64,000 nucleotides of DNA. It comes from Channa striata. Its lineage: Eukaryota > Chordata > Actinopteri > Anabantiformes > Channidae. Positions 1 through 11,340 of this stretch are shown piece after piece (within the stretch, counting starts at the first letter, position 1; each line of letters starts with the position of its first letter). The notes below the pieces were generated by a model. That model ran no database searches and had not been told where the DNA came from. It saw only the letters and a list, made by a program, of their open reading frames with translations. The translations under genes and the position numbers were made by a program. The stretch covers positions 21,863,202 to 21,927,201 of the forward strand of contig CM065183.1 of NCBI GenBank assembly GCA_033026295.1. The letters run 5' to 3'.

Positions 1-32
1 ACCTGCCGGTACCTGCCGGTCCCTGCCGGTCC
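1..32. repeat. 10-base tandem repeat cut by the window edge
   Basis: Three units of ACCTGCCGGT (the third starts with C) run from base 1. The array probably continues to the left of the window, so its true length is unknown. Confidence 0.8.
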
Positions 33-304
33 ACACATTCATGTGAATGATTGAGCGAAGACATCATTTGTTTTTTCTTTCTTTATGGAGGAAGCGGCCA
101 CGTGCGTGCGCGTGCGACCGCCCACCGTGATCACGTGCAATAATAACAAAGCAGCACGTGCATTTACTCTCGGAATGTCTCCGTTTTTTTTCCTAATGTG
201 TTACTGTAGTTTAATATAAAATAAACCTAAGCATCAGATCATAAAACAGCTTCAATGCAGCGTGTCAATTACCAATAATAAGTTCATTCCCTTCCCTCCC
301 AAAA

Positions 305-440
305 GTCAAGTACTTATACTTTTAATACTAATAATAACTAATAATTCTAAATCATGTACTTACCTACTTTTTACTTAAGTAGAAATGTCACTGGCTACTT
401 ATAATTTTACTTAAGGATGTTGGTTGTGTTTTTGTACTTT
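305..440. repeat. Interspersed repeat with TACTTTTACTTAAGTA-type theme
   Basis: Repeated short words built on TACTT, ACTTAAG and GTACTTTT are typical of a widespread teleost interspersed element in which ACTT/AAGT motifs recur. A related stretch lies at 37930-38400. Family assignment is from memory of teleost introns and is uncertain. Confidence 0.45.
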
Positions 441-1718
441 TGAGGACTCCATCCATTACTGCATCACATGGGCAATTAGTAAAGCCCCCCATTTTTTAGC
501 CCCCTAGAATAGACTGACTGACTGATGTCACATGGAGTCTATTTACGCCAAGAGCCGGATTTCTTGAGCTTGTGATCCAGTTGTTTCTGTTACACGGACT
601 GAAAGTTGATATCAGACTCTCTGTCTCTTTAAACCGTGTCGTATAATCAGCAAAGTACATCAACCCCAGTCAGAGAATAAACCTGCTTTTCTTCTTGTAG
701 ATGGCTGTGTTCTTTTTATCTTTTATTGTGCCGCTCTCTCTCTCCTCCCCGACAGCAGCACCGTGTTTCCCAGTCATGCATCAAGAGATCAAATCTAAAA
801 GTAATACAATCTCTGGACTTACATCTCGGTGCTTTAATTTGAAAACCAACTCTGTCTGCCTTCTCCAGTAGCTTTAAAAGTGAAATAAGTTATGCCGGCA
901 GTGCCCTCGCCTCACCCTCTGACAAGAACAATAGCGGCCGGCTCGCCTCAGAAAACTGTGTTTTACAATAATACTCGTCCACAAAGCAAGACCGACAATG
1001 TCAATGGTTTTATGGGGCGCTACACAGTGCGGCTAATGTTCTCCTGCGGGCCAGCATCGCTCCACTGCCTCTTCCTCCCTCTCTACCTCCCATTTCTTTC
1101 TCTTCTTCTCTTTTACTCCCCTCGCTCCCTCTCTCCATATGAACAATCCATTCTGGCATGGGTTTTGACAGCCTGTCTTTGGTGGGTGTGTAAAATTCAA
1201 ATAATTCACTGTGCATAGACAGTCACTTTGGGGCTGCTTTGTGTTTTGTACTTGACTCCGTGTCACTTCGCCTGCCTGTTGAGTCCCAGTCGGCAGCGTT
1301 TAGCTTTTCAAAGCGCCCCACCGAACGGGAGGTTTAGTTATTTTTGTGAATATCTTTAAAAGCAGGAGCTCTTTTAGCCGACCAGATGTGGAATTTACCG
1401 CACACATTCTTACCAGCCACCAAGAGAACAACAAGCACAATAAATTAACCTTTTTTTGTCTCTTTGCCTCCTGAAATAGAGGTTATTGCATTTCAGTGGG
1501 GTTTAAAAGAGGTTCACTTATTTCAGATTTCAGACTTTAATGCTTTTCAGTGAGTTTTATCTATCTTCCTTCTGGTTTTAAGGTTTTAAAACTCATTTTC
1601 CATGGTCCAAATCACTTTGAACTGAGTCTAATGATTGCACCGTTCTAAAATGTAACCGTGTGGCAATTACAAAATTTATTACGAACTTGTGTGAGATAAA
1701 TCTCTGAGATACTTAGAA
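441..1718. other. Intronic sequence, no gene; conserved-looking block at about 880-1030
   Basis: A 108-codon open frame at 892-1218 ends in low-complexity Leu/Phe/Ser and has no recognisable domain. The block around 925-1030, with an ACAATAATAC core and little repetitiveness, resembles conserved noncoding DNA more than protein-coding sequence. Nothing else is supportable here. Confidence 0.4.
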
Positions 1719-1746
1719 TTTTTTTTTTTTTTTTTTTTTTTTTTTT
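1719..1746. repeat. Poly(T) tract
   Basis: An uninterrupted run of about 28 T. No recognisable element body is attached, so it is annotated only as a homopolymer. Confidence 0.95.
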
Positions 1747-2953
1747 GGCATAAAATGACAACGTTAGGAAAAGATTCTGGGTTGGGTTAAAATAAGGAAC
1801 CAAGACACTCAAATGGGACAGAGTTTAATGTCTCTTGTCTCAAAGACCTATATTTTGTCGGCTGTCCATATGCCCTAAACCACCCTTTTATGACACACAA
1901 CACTACCACATATATAATATTTCCAAGGCAACACCTCAGTCGTGACCTGAAGTGTAACGCACCCATAAGTGACATGATGCTCATATCTGCTGCTTTGAAA
2001 GCTACTACCACTACACATCTTTGCATCTTTGACCGCTGCTTTTAAACTTCCAGTTTGTCCAACTTGCAGACTCCTGAGACTTGGTTGAGTTGTGTTATCC
2101 ATCCTAGTGCAGAATGGTTTACATAGATGTTAAAATAAAGCACTTTGACAAGCAGTATACTTTGCGTTAACCTTATTTCATGTCCATGTCCTTTAAAAAT
2201 GGACCACGTAGTGCTACAGAAATCACATAAATTCCAGGGCAGTCCTCTGTTTGTGCTGTACTGACTGGTGAAACCTACATGTTCAATGCCCCTTGCGTGG
2301 GAGGAAGCCGGGGTTCGTGTCTGTCTCTTGGCTCCCTGAGCATCCATCAGTGTACATGTTCAAAGATTGTGAAAGCAGCCCACATGTGTTGTTCATCGTT
2401 TTATAAAGATTTTCTCAAAATTCAGCCCTACTTATTCTTGGTATGATCGCGTGAAGGTTTCCAGTCTCTTGTATTCAAGAGAATGTTTACTTGCAATTTC
2501 CACTTTTATTCACTTGCATGTTTCTGGGTTTTTAAATCAAGGGCCTCGCTCTGGATTTGGCTTTCGTTCCTCTGTGTTTTCAAAGTGAATAAATCCATAA
2601 AGCAGAGTCATTGACTAAGGACCTTGCCTACGTTCTTGGTTTGCCCACTGAGCTAGAAATGCCCAACTGTTCATCATGTTTCCACATGAAGCTGCTGCTA
2701 AATAACTTGTCTGAAAGTAATTAGCCATGTCTCTATCAGTGTTCTCTAATGGTTGTTTTTGCTGCACATGCATATTTTATGCTCTCTCCTTTTGCTTTTG
2801 TCCAGTGTTTTTTATATGTTTGTCCTTCTCATTGGTCATTTCTTTAGCTGCTTTTCCTCACCCTTTTCTCCTCCTCTTCTTCTGCTTCTCCTGGTCGTTG
2901 TCTCTTATGGCTGTCATTAAAGAACATCTTCACGTTTCTTGTGTGTTTCACAG
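1747..2953. other. Intronic sequence without recognisable features
   Basis: Unique, moderately AT-rich DNA. Several short open frames on both strands show no domain or splice logic. A pyrimidine-rich stretch at about 2780-2890 precedes the candidate exon at 2954. Confidence 0.5.
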
Positions 2954-3052
2954 TGACCCCTACTGGGAGCGGCCGGCTAATGCAGGCAGCTGCTCCGCCG
3001 CCCGGCCCAAGACCCTTCACCTGGCCGGCCAGCAGCATACCTCCTCACCATG
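2954..3052 (+). other. Candidate 99-base cassette exon, in frame with the npas3 bHLH exon
   Basis: A pyrimidine-rich stretch ends TTTCACAG at 2953 and a possible donor ATG|GTAACG starts at 3053. The segment between is GC-rich and open. It starts with one base that completes a codon, carries 32 full codons (reading DPYWERPANAGSC near its start), and ends with two bases of a split codon. That outgoing phase is exactly what the bHLH exon at 33523 needs, so inclusion would add 33 residues without shifting frame. I do not recognise the peptide and recall no matching NPAS3 isoform. The donor is mediocre, and the same bases form an X-box-like motif, so it could equally be noncoding. Confidence 0.3.
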
Positions 3053-3057
3053 GTAAC
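3045..3057. promoter_or_regulatory. X-box-like (RFX) motif TCACCATGGTAAC
   Basis: The sequence matches the right half of the RFX palindrome (GTTNCCATGGNAAC) well and the left half loosely. It overlaps the end of the candidate exon, offering a noncoding explanation for that segment. Occupancy is inference. Confidence 0.3.
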
Positions 3058-3070
3058 GTTCATATGCGCT

Positions 3071-3128
3071 CGTAGTAGTGACAGTAGTAGTCGTAGTAGT
3101 AGTGATAGTAGTAGTGACAGTAGTAGTG
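3071..3128. repeat. Interrupted TAG trinucleotide array
   Basis: GTAGTAGTGACAGTAGTAG-type units repeat with occasional TGA and CGT interruptions over about 58 bases. Confidence 0.9.
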
Positions 3129-4560
3129 GTTTTGTGTTTTCAGTAAAGGACGGAATGAGTGGATCACTGCATTTTTTTCTTGTTGTTTCATGACCTCATA
3201 CAGTTGTTCTTGGAACATCACCACAATTTGTTTGTTCTTCTAACCAGTTTGTTTGCTTGTCTTGTTGTTGGAGGTCCAGCATTTTACATACTAAGATTTC
3301 CCTACTGCTCCTTTCAAAATAAAGGAAAAACAACCACCATAACACATGTACATCTAAATTTAAGATCTTTGAAATATTTTAGTTATTTTGGAAAGTTTCT
3401 TTCTTAAAAGTATCTTTATTTTTTTAGCACAATATTGAATGGCTTTTTGTAGTACTTCCTTAGCTGTTGAATAGTCTAAATGGTCTTAGGAACACACCAG
3501 GAGAACAAGCCAAGTTTGGGTTTCCTAGACTTGAAAGCAACAAAACCAAAACTTGCTGTGTGTTCTTTTTTAAATCTTAATGCACCCACCCCGAGACTTG
3601 ATTTCTGTTTGTCCTTTCACATGCTCTACTTGATGCCCCAAAATGTTTCTGTCAGAATAAATAACCAACAATACACCACTCAAGTTCATTAGTCTCCAGT
3701 AATACCCGAGACCTCAGACCTGCAGCTGAAAATATCTTCCCGATCCTCCCCCCTGAATTTTACATTTCTAGAGAGTTAAACTGGCTTTTTTGCCAGAATA
3801 TCCAAACTTAGAGTACAACATCCAGCTTGTCTGATTACAGCCTTATTATCCCGTTGTTATTGTGACCACATGCCATTCTGAGCTATTTTGCGCTGTGCAC
3901 TAAAGCCGACTTTATGGTCCTGCATTAACGCTACGGCCTACACTGTTGTGAGCGTTTATACTAGTTTGCTGGTAAGTGCTTTTTTGTGTGCAGTGCCTGA
4001 AACTCAATAGATAATGTTGAGTTGGAGCAAACAGATGTTGAACAGCAGTTACTTTGACTGAAAATACTGCAAAGTAGACAAAAGTTTCTGGTCACTGTGG
4101 ACGGTGTGTCCACTGGTTCTGCTACAGGAAGCTGCAACGCAGTCCAGCTAGAAGATGGCAAGTATCTTAGAGAGGGGTGACATCATTAGGAATTAAACTT
4201 GGATGCCAGTATAAACATTCAGAAAAGAGCCTTTGGTTTCAAAATGTTATTAATTAGCTCATTAAATTTAATACTTAAAAATAAGCAGTATAAAGAAAAA
4301 TGTGTCGAATTTTGAAGTTTTCATAAAATCATAGTCCACAGTGGTGTTTTGTGTATGTAGTGAATTCCATCCTTGTTTTTTGTTTGACAGTTTGATTTCG
4401 GGGTTTCAGCTTTATTTCTACGAAGTAACTGTTTAAATGCCAAATTGTCACTATTCCCACTCCTACTACTGTGAGTGTGTGAAGTGTCAGCCTCACGTCT
4501 TTGTGCGTACGAATGTGGCCGTGTGTGGATTTCAGTTTTTGCAAGTCGCTGGTATAAAAT
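3129..4560. other. Intronic sequence without recognisable features
   Basis: AT-rich unique DNA. Short open frames at 3159-3407 and 3480-3692 lack domains and are not flanked by convincing splice sites. Confidence 0.5.
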
Positions 4561-4850
4561 CACGCCATTCTTTGTGATTTGGCATGTTTCAAATCCAAGC
4601 TGAAGACGCATCTGTTCAAACTGGCTTTTGATTCTTAGTAGTGAGGACACATGTTGTATACTGTTAAACTATTTATTATTATTTTTTTGACTTACACTGT
4701 AAATTTTATACATTTTATACCTATACGTGTTTATGCTTTTAGGTTTTTGTAATTACATGCTGAGGATTTTCGATTTATCTGTTGTAAAGCACATTGGTCA
4801 ACTCCTATCGTTTCAATATATATATAAATGAATATTTAAATAAAATTTTC
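4561..4850 (+). mobile_element. L2-type LINE 3-prime end (end of ORF2 plus 3-prime UTR)
   Basis: Codons at 4588-4638 read FKSKLKTHLFKLAFDS followed by TAG, the characteristic end of L2/CR1-clade ORF2 in fish. The AT-rich sequence after it contains AAGCACATTGGTCAACTCC and ends AAATAAAATTTTC, matching the remembered 3-prime UTR of this LINE group. The element is truncated upstream, as is usual for LINE copies. Confidence 0.75.
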
Positions 4851-4949
4851 AATCCATCATCCGTCCCTACTCTTTTAATGCTCCTCTCCATCTTTCCTAC
4901 CTTCTCTCCCCCACCAGGAAGTGAACTCAGGCCTGGTACATTGTGGTCG

Positions 4950-5205
4950 ATTGTGTGTGTGTTCATGTAGATACTACTTAGTGAGGACCAGATTTTGTTT
5001 TTTTAACAACAGAGTGAGGACATTTTGGCCAATCCTCACTGTGTTTGACTGTTTAAAAAATGTGAATTGTTTTAATTGTTTTTCTTTAGGGTCAAGGTTA
5101 GAATTAGGTTTTGTTTAAGGTTAGGGTTAGGCATTCAGTTGCATGGTTAGGGAAAGGGGGGAGGGATTGTTTTATGTCAATGAGTGTCCTCACAAGTATA
5201 GCAGT

Positions 5206-5242
<37 letters not shown>
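4950..5242. repeat. Teleost interspersed repeat with GTGAGGACATTTTGG core, copy A
   Basis: Markers in order are TGTGTGTGTTCATGTAGAT, GTGAGGACATTTTGGCC, GGTTAGGGTTAGGCATTCAG, GTCAATGAGTGTCCTCAC, then a TG array (5212-5242). Copy B at 6183-6444 has the same order, so repeat status is seen directly in this window. The short TTAGGG runs belong to the element and are not telomeric. No coding capacity is present. Confidence 0.85.
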
Positions 5243-5243
<1 letters not shown>

Positions 5244-6100
5244 TGGATTACAGTACAGGAGAATAAAGGGAGGATTTGTGTCGGAGTCAGGCAGAGAGCT
5301 GAAAGGAGACAGCAGTTAATAGCTCATTATAGGAAGAGCTTAACACCAGGCCCGAACACACACACACGTGCACAGAGTGAGAGCCTTGATTCAGACTCCA
5401 TCTGATCTTTTGCAGAACTGTTGTTGTGCAGCGTTTTATTTTCAATTGGACCTAGTTCAATTCTGCCTCAAAGTAAATTTACAGTGTGTTTCAGTTTCAC
5501 AGCGGCTGAGTTTGGACCAAACGTGGCTTCCCAGCTGCTGATAATTGCACGTATAGATCCAAATACATCCAGTATCATATAGCGCTTTTATTGAACTTAT
5601 TTTATCTTCATATTTTTGTAGAGATCTAGGTTCAGTATAAGTTCAGTGAAACATCTATATAGATCTAAATAAATCATTTTAAAAACACTTAGGAAACGGT
5701 TGTTTTAAAAACATGAGCACCCCCTTACTTTTTATTTAACAGACTGTGAATTGGAGGTGTATATAAAGACAGTTCTTTTAATTGTCGTAATAAAATGATC
5801 AGTTCCTGCTCCATTCACAAGGATTTCTTTTTGGATATGTTCACATTAAAAAATCAAAAGTGAAGTGGTGGAAAACAACTCTGCTAATGTAAAGGACAAT
5901 AGAAAGTTCAGCAAATACAAGAGCAAACGATCTTTCTCCTTTTGTGTGTGCGTGTGTAGATTAATAGGAAATAAGCTTTGTCCATTAAAATGCGTGAATA
6001 CGTGCTGAGGAGATGTTCACTTTTTTTGTTGAACCCAAAAATACCAATTAGATCTAAGCTTACACTTTTAGGAAGCGCTTAACTTAACTCTCAGTTAAGT
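5243..6100. other. Intronic sequence between repeats
   Basis: AT-rich unique DNA with several AGATCTA words at about 5620-5670. No coding or RNA gene signal was found. Confidence 0.5.
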
Positions 6101-6109
6101 CACTGCGCC

Positions 6110-6178
6110 AAGAAGAACCCGGCGTTTTCCACTGACGTTTAATCTGCCTCAGTGACGTCAGCTGATGCAAATTAATGC
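6110..6178. promoter_or_regulatory. Candidate enhancer core: CRE palindrome next to octamer
   Basis: A full CRE palindrome TGACGTCA (6153-6160) lies four bases before a perfect POU octamer ATGCAAAT (6165-6172), followed by TAATGCA. A further TGACGT half-site lies at about 6133. Such clustering in a neuronal gene intron suggests CREB/ATF and POU input. This is motif inference only. Confidence 0.35.
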
Positions 6179-6182
6179 ACTG

Positions 6183-6444
6183 ATGTGTGTGTTCCTGTAG
6201 ATTGCTGCGGACATTTTTGTGAAGTGGAGACATTTTGGCTGGTCCTCACTAATTTTGACCCTAAACAAAGGGATTTATGAGGGTCAAGACTGGGTTTTTG
6301 GGTTAGAGTTTGGTTTTGGTTTGGGTAAGGGTTAGGCATTCAGTTGTGATGGTTAGGATTAGGGTAAGGGGCTAGGGATTGCATTACATCAACGAGTGTC
6401 CTCACAAAGCTGGAGGTAAACACGTGTGTGTGTGTGTGTGTGTG
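6183..6444. repeat. Teleost interspersed repeat with GTGAGGACATTTTGG core, copy B
   Basis: It shares with copy A (4950-5242) the start TGTGTGTGTTCCTGTAGAT, the block GAGACATTTTGGCTGGTCC, the block GGGTTAGGCATTCAGTTG, the end GAGTGTCCTCACAAAG and a terminal TG array (6424-6444). The two copies are diverged and lie in the same orientation about 1.2 kb apart. Confidence 0.85.
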
Positions 6445-6597
6445 GAGGGGGGTCTTACTCTTGGGGGCGTGTATTTGTGCTGTTAAGTGCATGTGTGTGT
6501 TTATGTCTAGAGTGTGAAATTGAGATAAATAGTAGAGGGGCCGGTGGCCACAGGGGACCCCGATACACACCCCACCTGTCCACACTGCTTACGGCAC

Positions 6598-6601
<4 letters not shown>

Positions 6602-6656
<55 letters not shown>
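6602..6656. repeat. Long TG dinucleotide array, with further TG and AC arrays to 6812
   Basis: About 27 uninterrupted TG units. Smaller TG runs lie at about 6666-6680 and 6737-6751, and an AC array at 6791-6812 lies in inverse orientation on the same strand. The spurious Cys/Val and Thr/His open frames here come from the arrays. Confidence 0.97.
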
Positions 6657-6658
<2 letters not shown>

Positions 6659-7029
6659 ATTTCTGATGTGTGTGTGTGTATTTCCATGCACATCATTACT
6701 TCCGATTTTTTGATTTTGGACGTGTGTTGCTTATACTGTGTGTGTGTGTGTAATTAAATAGAAGGGTTGTAAACTACTTTCCCTTTCTCTACACACACAC
6801 ACACACACACACTGGAATCGCTTTTTAGATGAAGAGAGATTCAAGGCTCGTGTGTCGCAGTTAGACAACAGAAAAGGCGGGAAAATGAGACGCCTCTGTG
6901 TGGTGGACTTAAGGAGAAAGAGGCAGTGAAGAATGGAGGAGGAGGTGTCATCACTTACGAGGACAAACAGGACGTGTGGCGGTGAAGGTCTGGATTGGTC
7001 AGCACTGGAGTTTAATAGGGCAGACCCTG

Positions 7030-7860
7030 TCACCCTCTCGTGCATTTCTCCTCCTCCTCCTCCTCCTCCCTCAGTCTTCCTGTATACCTCGATTTTCCCC
7101 TTCTCCTCACTCCTCTTTGCTCCTTGCTTCTCCGTTCGTTTCAACTTTGCTTCGTCCTTCTCATCTCGTTCCTTCAGTCTTTCATCTCAGTTTCTAACTT
7201 TTAACCTCAATCCTTTGTCACTTCTTCTTTCCTGTGTGTATATTGTCTCCTCCTTTTGTCTTTTTTCTTTATCATCCTGCCTTTCTTCTTCTCTTCTGTA
7301 GCTTTTCATTCATTTTGTTTCCTTCCATTCATTTTTGTTTTCCTTTTCGTCTTTCATTCCTTTTTTACGTCCTTTAATGCTAAAAGGTAAATCCTTTGTG
7401 ACACGTCTCATTGTTTCTCTCCTTTCTGTCTCACCTTTTGTCTTTAGTTTTTTCTTCCCTTGTGTCTTAATACTCAGTCTTCTCTTTTTAACTCTTTACT
7501 CCCTCATGCTTTTTCTTTCTCCTCTTCAGTCCTTCCGTACATATGGCTTTGTTTCCTCCTTCCTTCCTGTTCACCTTGATACATGCTTCCACTTTCTCTC
7601 CATCCTGTGTTGACTTGACGTCGGAGGAGAGATGTTGTTGTTTTTTTCTGTCCCATGTCACACGAGTTGACTCATGGCGTGTCGCTGACTTTGTTCAACT
7701 TTCTCTCTTTGATGGCACACCTTCCCTCTCACCTTGCCTTTCCTTTCAAACCCACACTCCCCCCAAAAACCCAATACAAACTCTCATTCTCATGCTCCTT
7801 GAGAGCTCCCAGAATTTAATAATTTAACCTTTTCTCTTATTTTGTCTTTTATTTTTCTAT
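7030..7860. repeat. Polypyrimidine-rich block (CT on + strand)
   Basis: About 800 bases dominated by TCCTTC, TTTCT and CTCC words, starting with a TCC triplet run at about 7048-7070. The open frames inside are Ser/Phe/Leu-rich in several frames at once, which marks them as composition artefacts. Confidence 0.8.
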
Positions 7861-10800
7861 ATTGTATCACCTACCTTTGTCTTTGTCTGGCAGGAAATGT
7901 GTTAATAATGGATTGTATAGATTTACACAGAGGGAAAGTGTGTGTGCGTGAGCTGCAGAGATCTTTTGAAGTCGTGATGTGATGTTTGTAGTCCAGAAGC
8001 ATTGATCCTGAGGCCCATCTGTCTGATTGCCACTGAAATCAACAGTCAGAATGTTTGATGAGGTTTGTTTGAAATAAATCACTTGGATGAGTTTTAGCTA
8101 ATATCACCTGAAGCCCTGTTTACCTGCAGGAAATCAAACAGGAAGACACAGAGTAACCACGGCTCTTCGCGTTTCAACCTCCAGACTTCGTTCCAGCTTT
8201 GCGTTCGTGTGCCTTATCTGGTCTTTATTTACTCGTTTGAAATCCCTCCCGTACAAAGTGCAGGATTTTGCTACTGAGACAGTTGCTTGTTCCCCGTGTC
8301 CTTGGTGGAGTAAAGACTAGTTAGGAGACTAAACATGTTTGCTGCTGTACTTAAGTCCTCACAAAGTCCTGCTTCCTAGACGATGAGTTCCTCAGTAGAT
8401 GAAATGAAGACATAGCCGTTTGAAATGATGGGAACAACATTAATGAGTCTATATTAGGAGTCAGAATATGGACTTAATTCAAATAATGAGATTATAAAGA
8501 CTTTTTGATTTATCTGCCGTTATTTTTTCATAGTAAAACTTTTTCTTCTACTTGTAGAAATAGTCTTCCCTAGAAAGCAGTTCTAATTTCTCTGAAAATT
8601 TGCAGATATTATAGATACAGTAAAACATTTTGCCACTTTTTCATCATTTTACTGCTAAAGGTTTCCTTTGATCCCAGGCAACAGCAAGTGTCTCATACAG
8701 TGAGTTTGCTGCAAACAATTTTTATTTGACACGAATTTTCGGTTTGTGTTCAGATGCAACTGCACTGCAATACCAATGGAGTGGGCAATAAACAGCAAAA
8801 AGTCATCTAAAGTTGAGTGCTGCAGGGATCGGAGAACTGTTGGCTTAGACAGTTGACGTTCTTTTTCAGAGGGACTCTGTAGAGATTAACTGAACATGAA
8901 GGATGTTTCAATTAAAGCAGCAACACATAGTTACGGTAAATCTGTTTTGGATGACAAAACTTTACAATGCAATAAAAGAAAAGAAGAACAATGATTGCAG
9001 GGGTTCGTCTCAAAGCTTCCTCTCAGCAATGCCTGGTTAATGCCGGTAGGAACGTACCGTTTCTTTCTTACTTTATCTGATTCCGAAGTAGAATCATTTC
9101 CACTCATTTGCAACAAAGATGTAGTTTCCCCGTAAACCAGTAAACTCGCAGACGGGATCAGTGAAGCAGCCTGCCCACAGGCCCCTAAGGTTTAGTTTTT
9201 ATGCCTGATCCTGCCTGATTCCACTCCTTTAAGGTGGAGTATCTGCCCATAACTGGCTTCTCTTCTCCAACTTGAAGCAGCAGTCAGATACATTAAACCC
9301 ACTAACTGTGAGGCACCAGTTTCACAGCAGGAAGCTTTGGACAGAGAATAAAACTTGAGTTCAGGTGCAGTTTTTAAACAACAGCAGCACTTTACAGTCC
9401 CCGCGTCACATTTCACTGAGGAACGATCTGTTGCCGTCTCGTAAATCACTCCCTGCCTTCTAGCAGTAGGCTTTGACTGATACTGCAGCGTTCTTGTCAC
9501 CGCTGGGCTTCCACTGCAGCGTTTAGAGAATACCACCACACGGCGCCACCCTGATAATCATTTGAACTTTTCGTTTGGCCTCCATTTAGACTCCTGCAGA
9601 CACCGGAACCTGTCAGCCAATGCCGCATCGCTCCTCGTGCCTGTAATTCCCTTGCTTCCTTTCACACTGGCGTCAGCATCAGCTGCCACTAACTCATCCT
9701 CGACACGTGATGTACCACGGCAGCGTCCCGGATGTCTTTCAGACAAGTGTTGGAAACTACACCTTTTTATGTTTTGGAGGCAGCAGCTCTAAAGCGCAGC
9801 CTGTTCCCTCGCCCCTCTCCTCATCAATCCGTCCTCATAACAGCAAATCCCTCACCTCGTTGGACAGCTACCCACCTGTGGTGCTTGCAAAGAATCACTC
9901 AAATCCCGAGCAAACACACGAGCGTTTTTATTCACACAACATATATTTACTTTTCCTTATTCCCGGGGTTTTGTTTACAGTGAAAGGATTTGACTTTCAC
10001 CCCGTCTTCACCTGCCTGTGCCGCTGCGTCGCTGCTCACCGTTGCCCGCGGCGCTTTCTCAGCATTGCCTGGGCTTGTTACTGCAGCGAGATTTCCCCCC
10101 CGAGGAAGACTGAGCGCTGCAGAGACGCAGCACACATGAAATCAGCCTGCTGTTTTTCTCCATTATGGTGCCTATAAATGTGTTTGAACAGGAGAGGGGG
10201 AGGTTCTTTTTGTGTTTTCTGTAGCATATTGTTAGTTTTGCGGCGTTAACAGTGAGACGGTGAGAGGGAACGGGATGCAGCCTCCCAGGATTTTCGCTTC
10301 CTGCACTTTGTTCTGCTGCTTAAAGAAGGATCAGCCTTGAAATCAGCTCTACTTATTGTACATGTATCTCCAGTTTGGAGTTTGACTCCATCTGTGATAT
10401 TTGAGCCTTGGGTTTTTTTTTTTTATTTACACTTTTACTTTGAAAGTCAGCTTTTACCCTAATCCTATTGGGCCGTTCGTCCTCATGAATATGTTTTGAA
10501 TTCTGCTGAACTTGGGAAAACAAAACCTAAATAAAAACCTGTTGCATTAAATCGCGTAACACTTTAAAAATGTATGTTCCTCTGGTTTGTTTTACAAATG
10601 AGATGAGGCCTTGTGTTTGCTCGACTTACATTTAACTGGAACCTGCTGCTCTGCTCAGCTACAGCATCTCCGTGTGTTTTTCATTTCTTCTTAATGAGGT
10701 TGTAGAACAGTTTTTTTTCCCCTCAAACTGAGCTCACAGGTCGGATGAGGAGCAGCTTGAGTTTAGTTAGACTCATGTTGGACTGCTTGTTGTAACATTA

Positions 10801-11079
10801 TTCTTACCCATAGCTTAAATCTAAATGCACAAATTGGTAAATAGTGCAGTTTGACTCCAGCAAATCATGACATGAAGGCTCGATTAAAATACAGAAATGT
10901 TGACAAATGACTGGGACGTGACCGTGTCTGTCGGCTTAATGTCCTGTGCTTTCAAGGTACACAAACAACCGGCAACTCATTGCATGAAACCACCATAACC
11001 CGAGGAGAAGGTTGTTGCTTTTCAATAGGTCAAACTTTACTTTAACCTTTGAACTTGCCCAAGAACACAGAAACATAGA
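7861..11079. other. Intronic sequence; GC-richer stretch at 9550-10140
   Basis: No recognisable gene. The 9550-10140 part has overlapping open frames on both strands with no domains. It is compositionally balanced and non-repetitive, so it may hold conserved noncoding DNA. The rest is plain AT-rich intron. Confidence 0.45.
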
Positions 11080-11340
11080 TTCAAAATAGTGATGTTGATA
11101 CTAGTATTGGGAGTCGAGCCCCATCCTTTAATTTGAACTTGTGCTCGTAAAGCTTGTTTGATACTGCGTCCGATACTGGGTTGGCCTCCGCAGGTCGGTG
11201 GACAACACACAAGAATTTAAGTTTTCATTGGATCTGATGAGGGTTTTACTGTCCAGCAACTCCTTCTCCATCCAAAACAGTTTAGTTACTTGATACGGCA
11301 AATGTAGGTACTTGTACTCAGTCGTAGAAATGGTGGTATC
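11080..11340. repeat. Probable degraded interspersed element with GATACT/GATACG words
   Basis: Recurring words TTGATACTAGTATTGGGAG, GATACTGCGTCCGATACTGG and GGTGGTATCGAGAC resemble a teleost nonautonomous DNA element rich in GATACT/GTATCG. There is no second copy in the window and no family name can be given. Confidence 0.3.

Noticed and set aside
892..1218. Possible first coding exon of npas3
   Set aside because: The start MPAVPSPHPL does not resemble the known NPAS3 N terminus and no donor with the required phase follows.
5105..5145. TTAGGG-like runs suggesting interstitial telomeric sequence
   Set aside because: The runs are short, and the second copy of the same interspersed repeat carries matching words, so they belong to that element.
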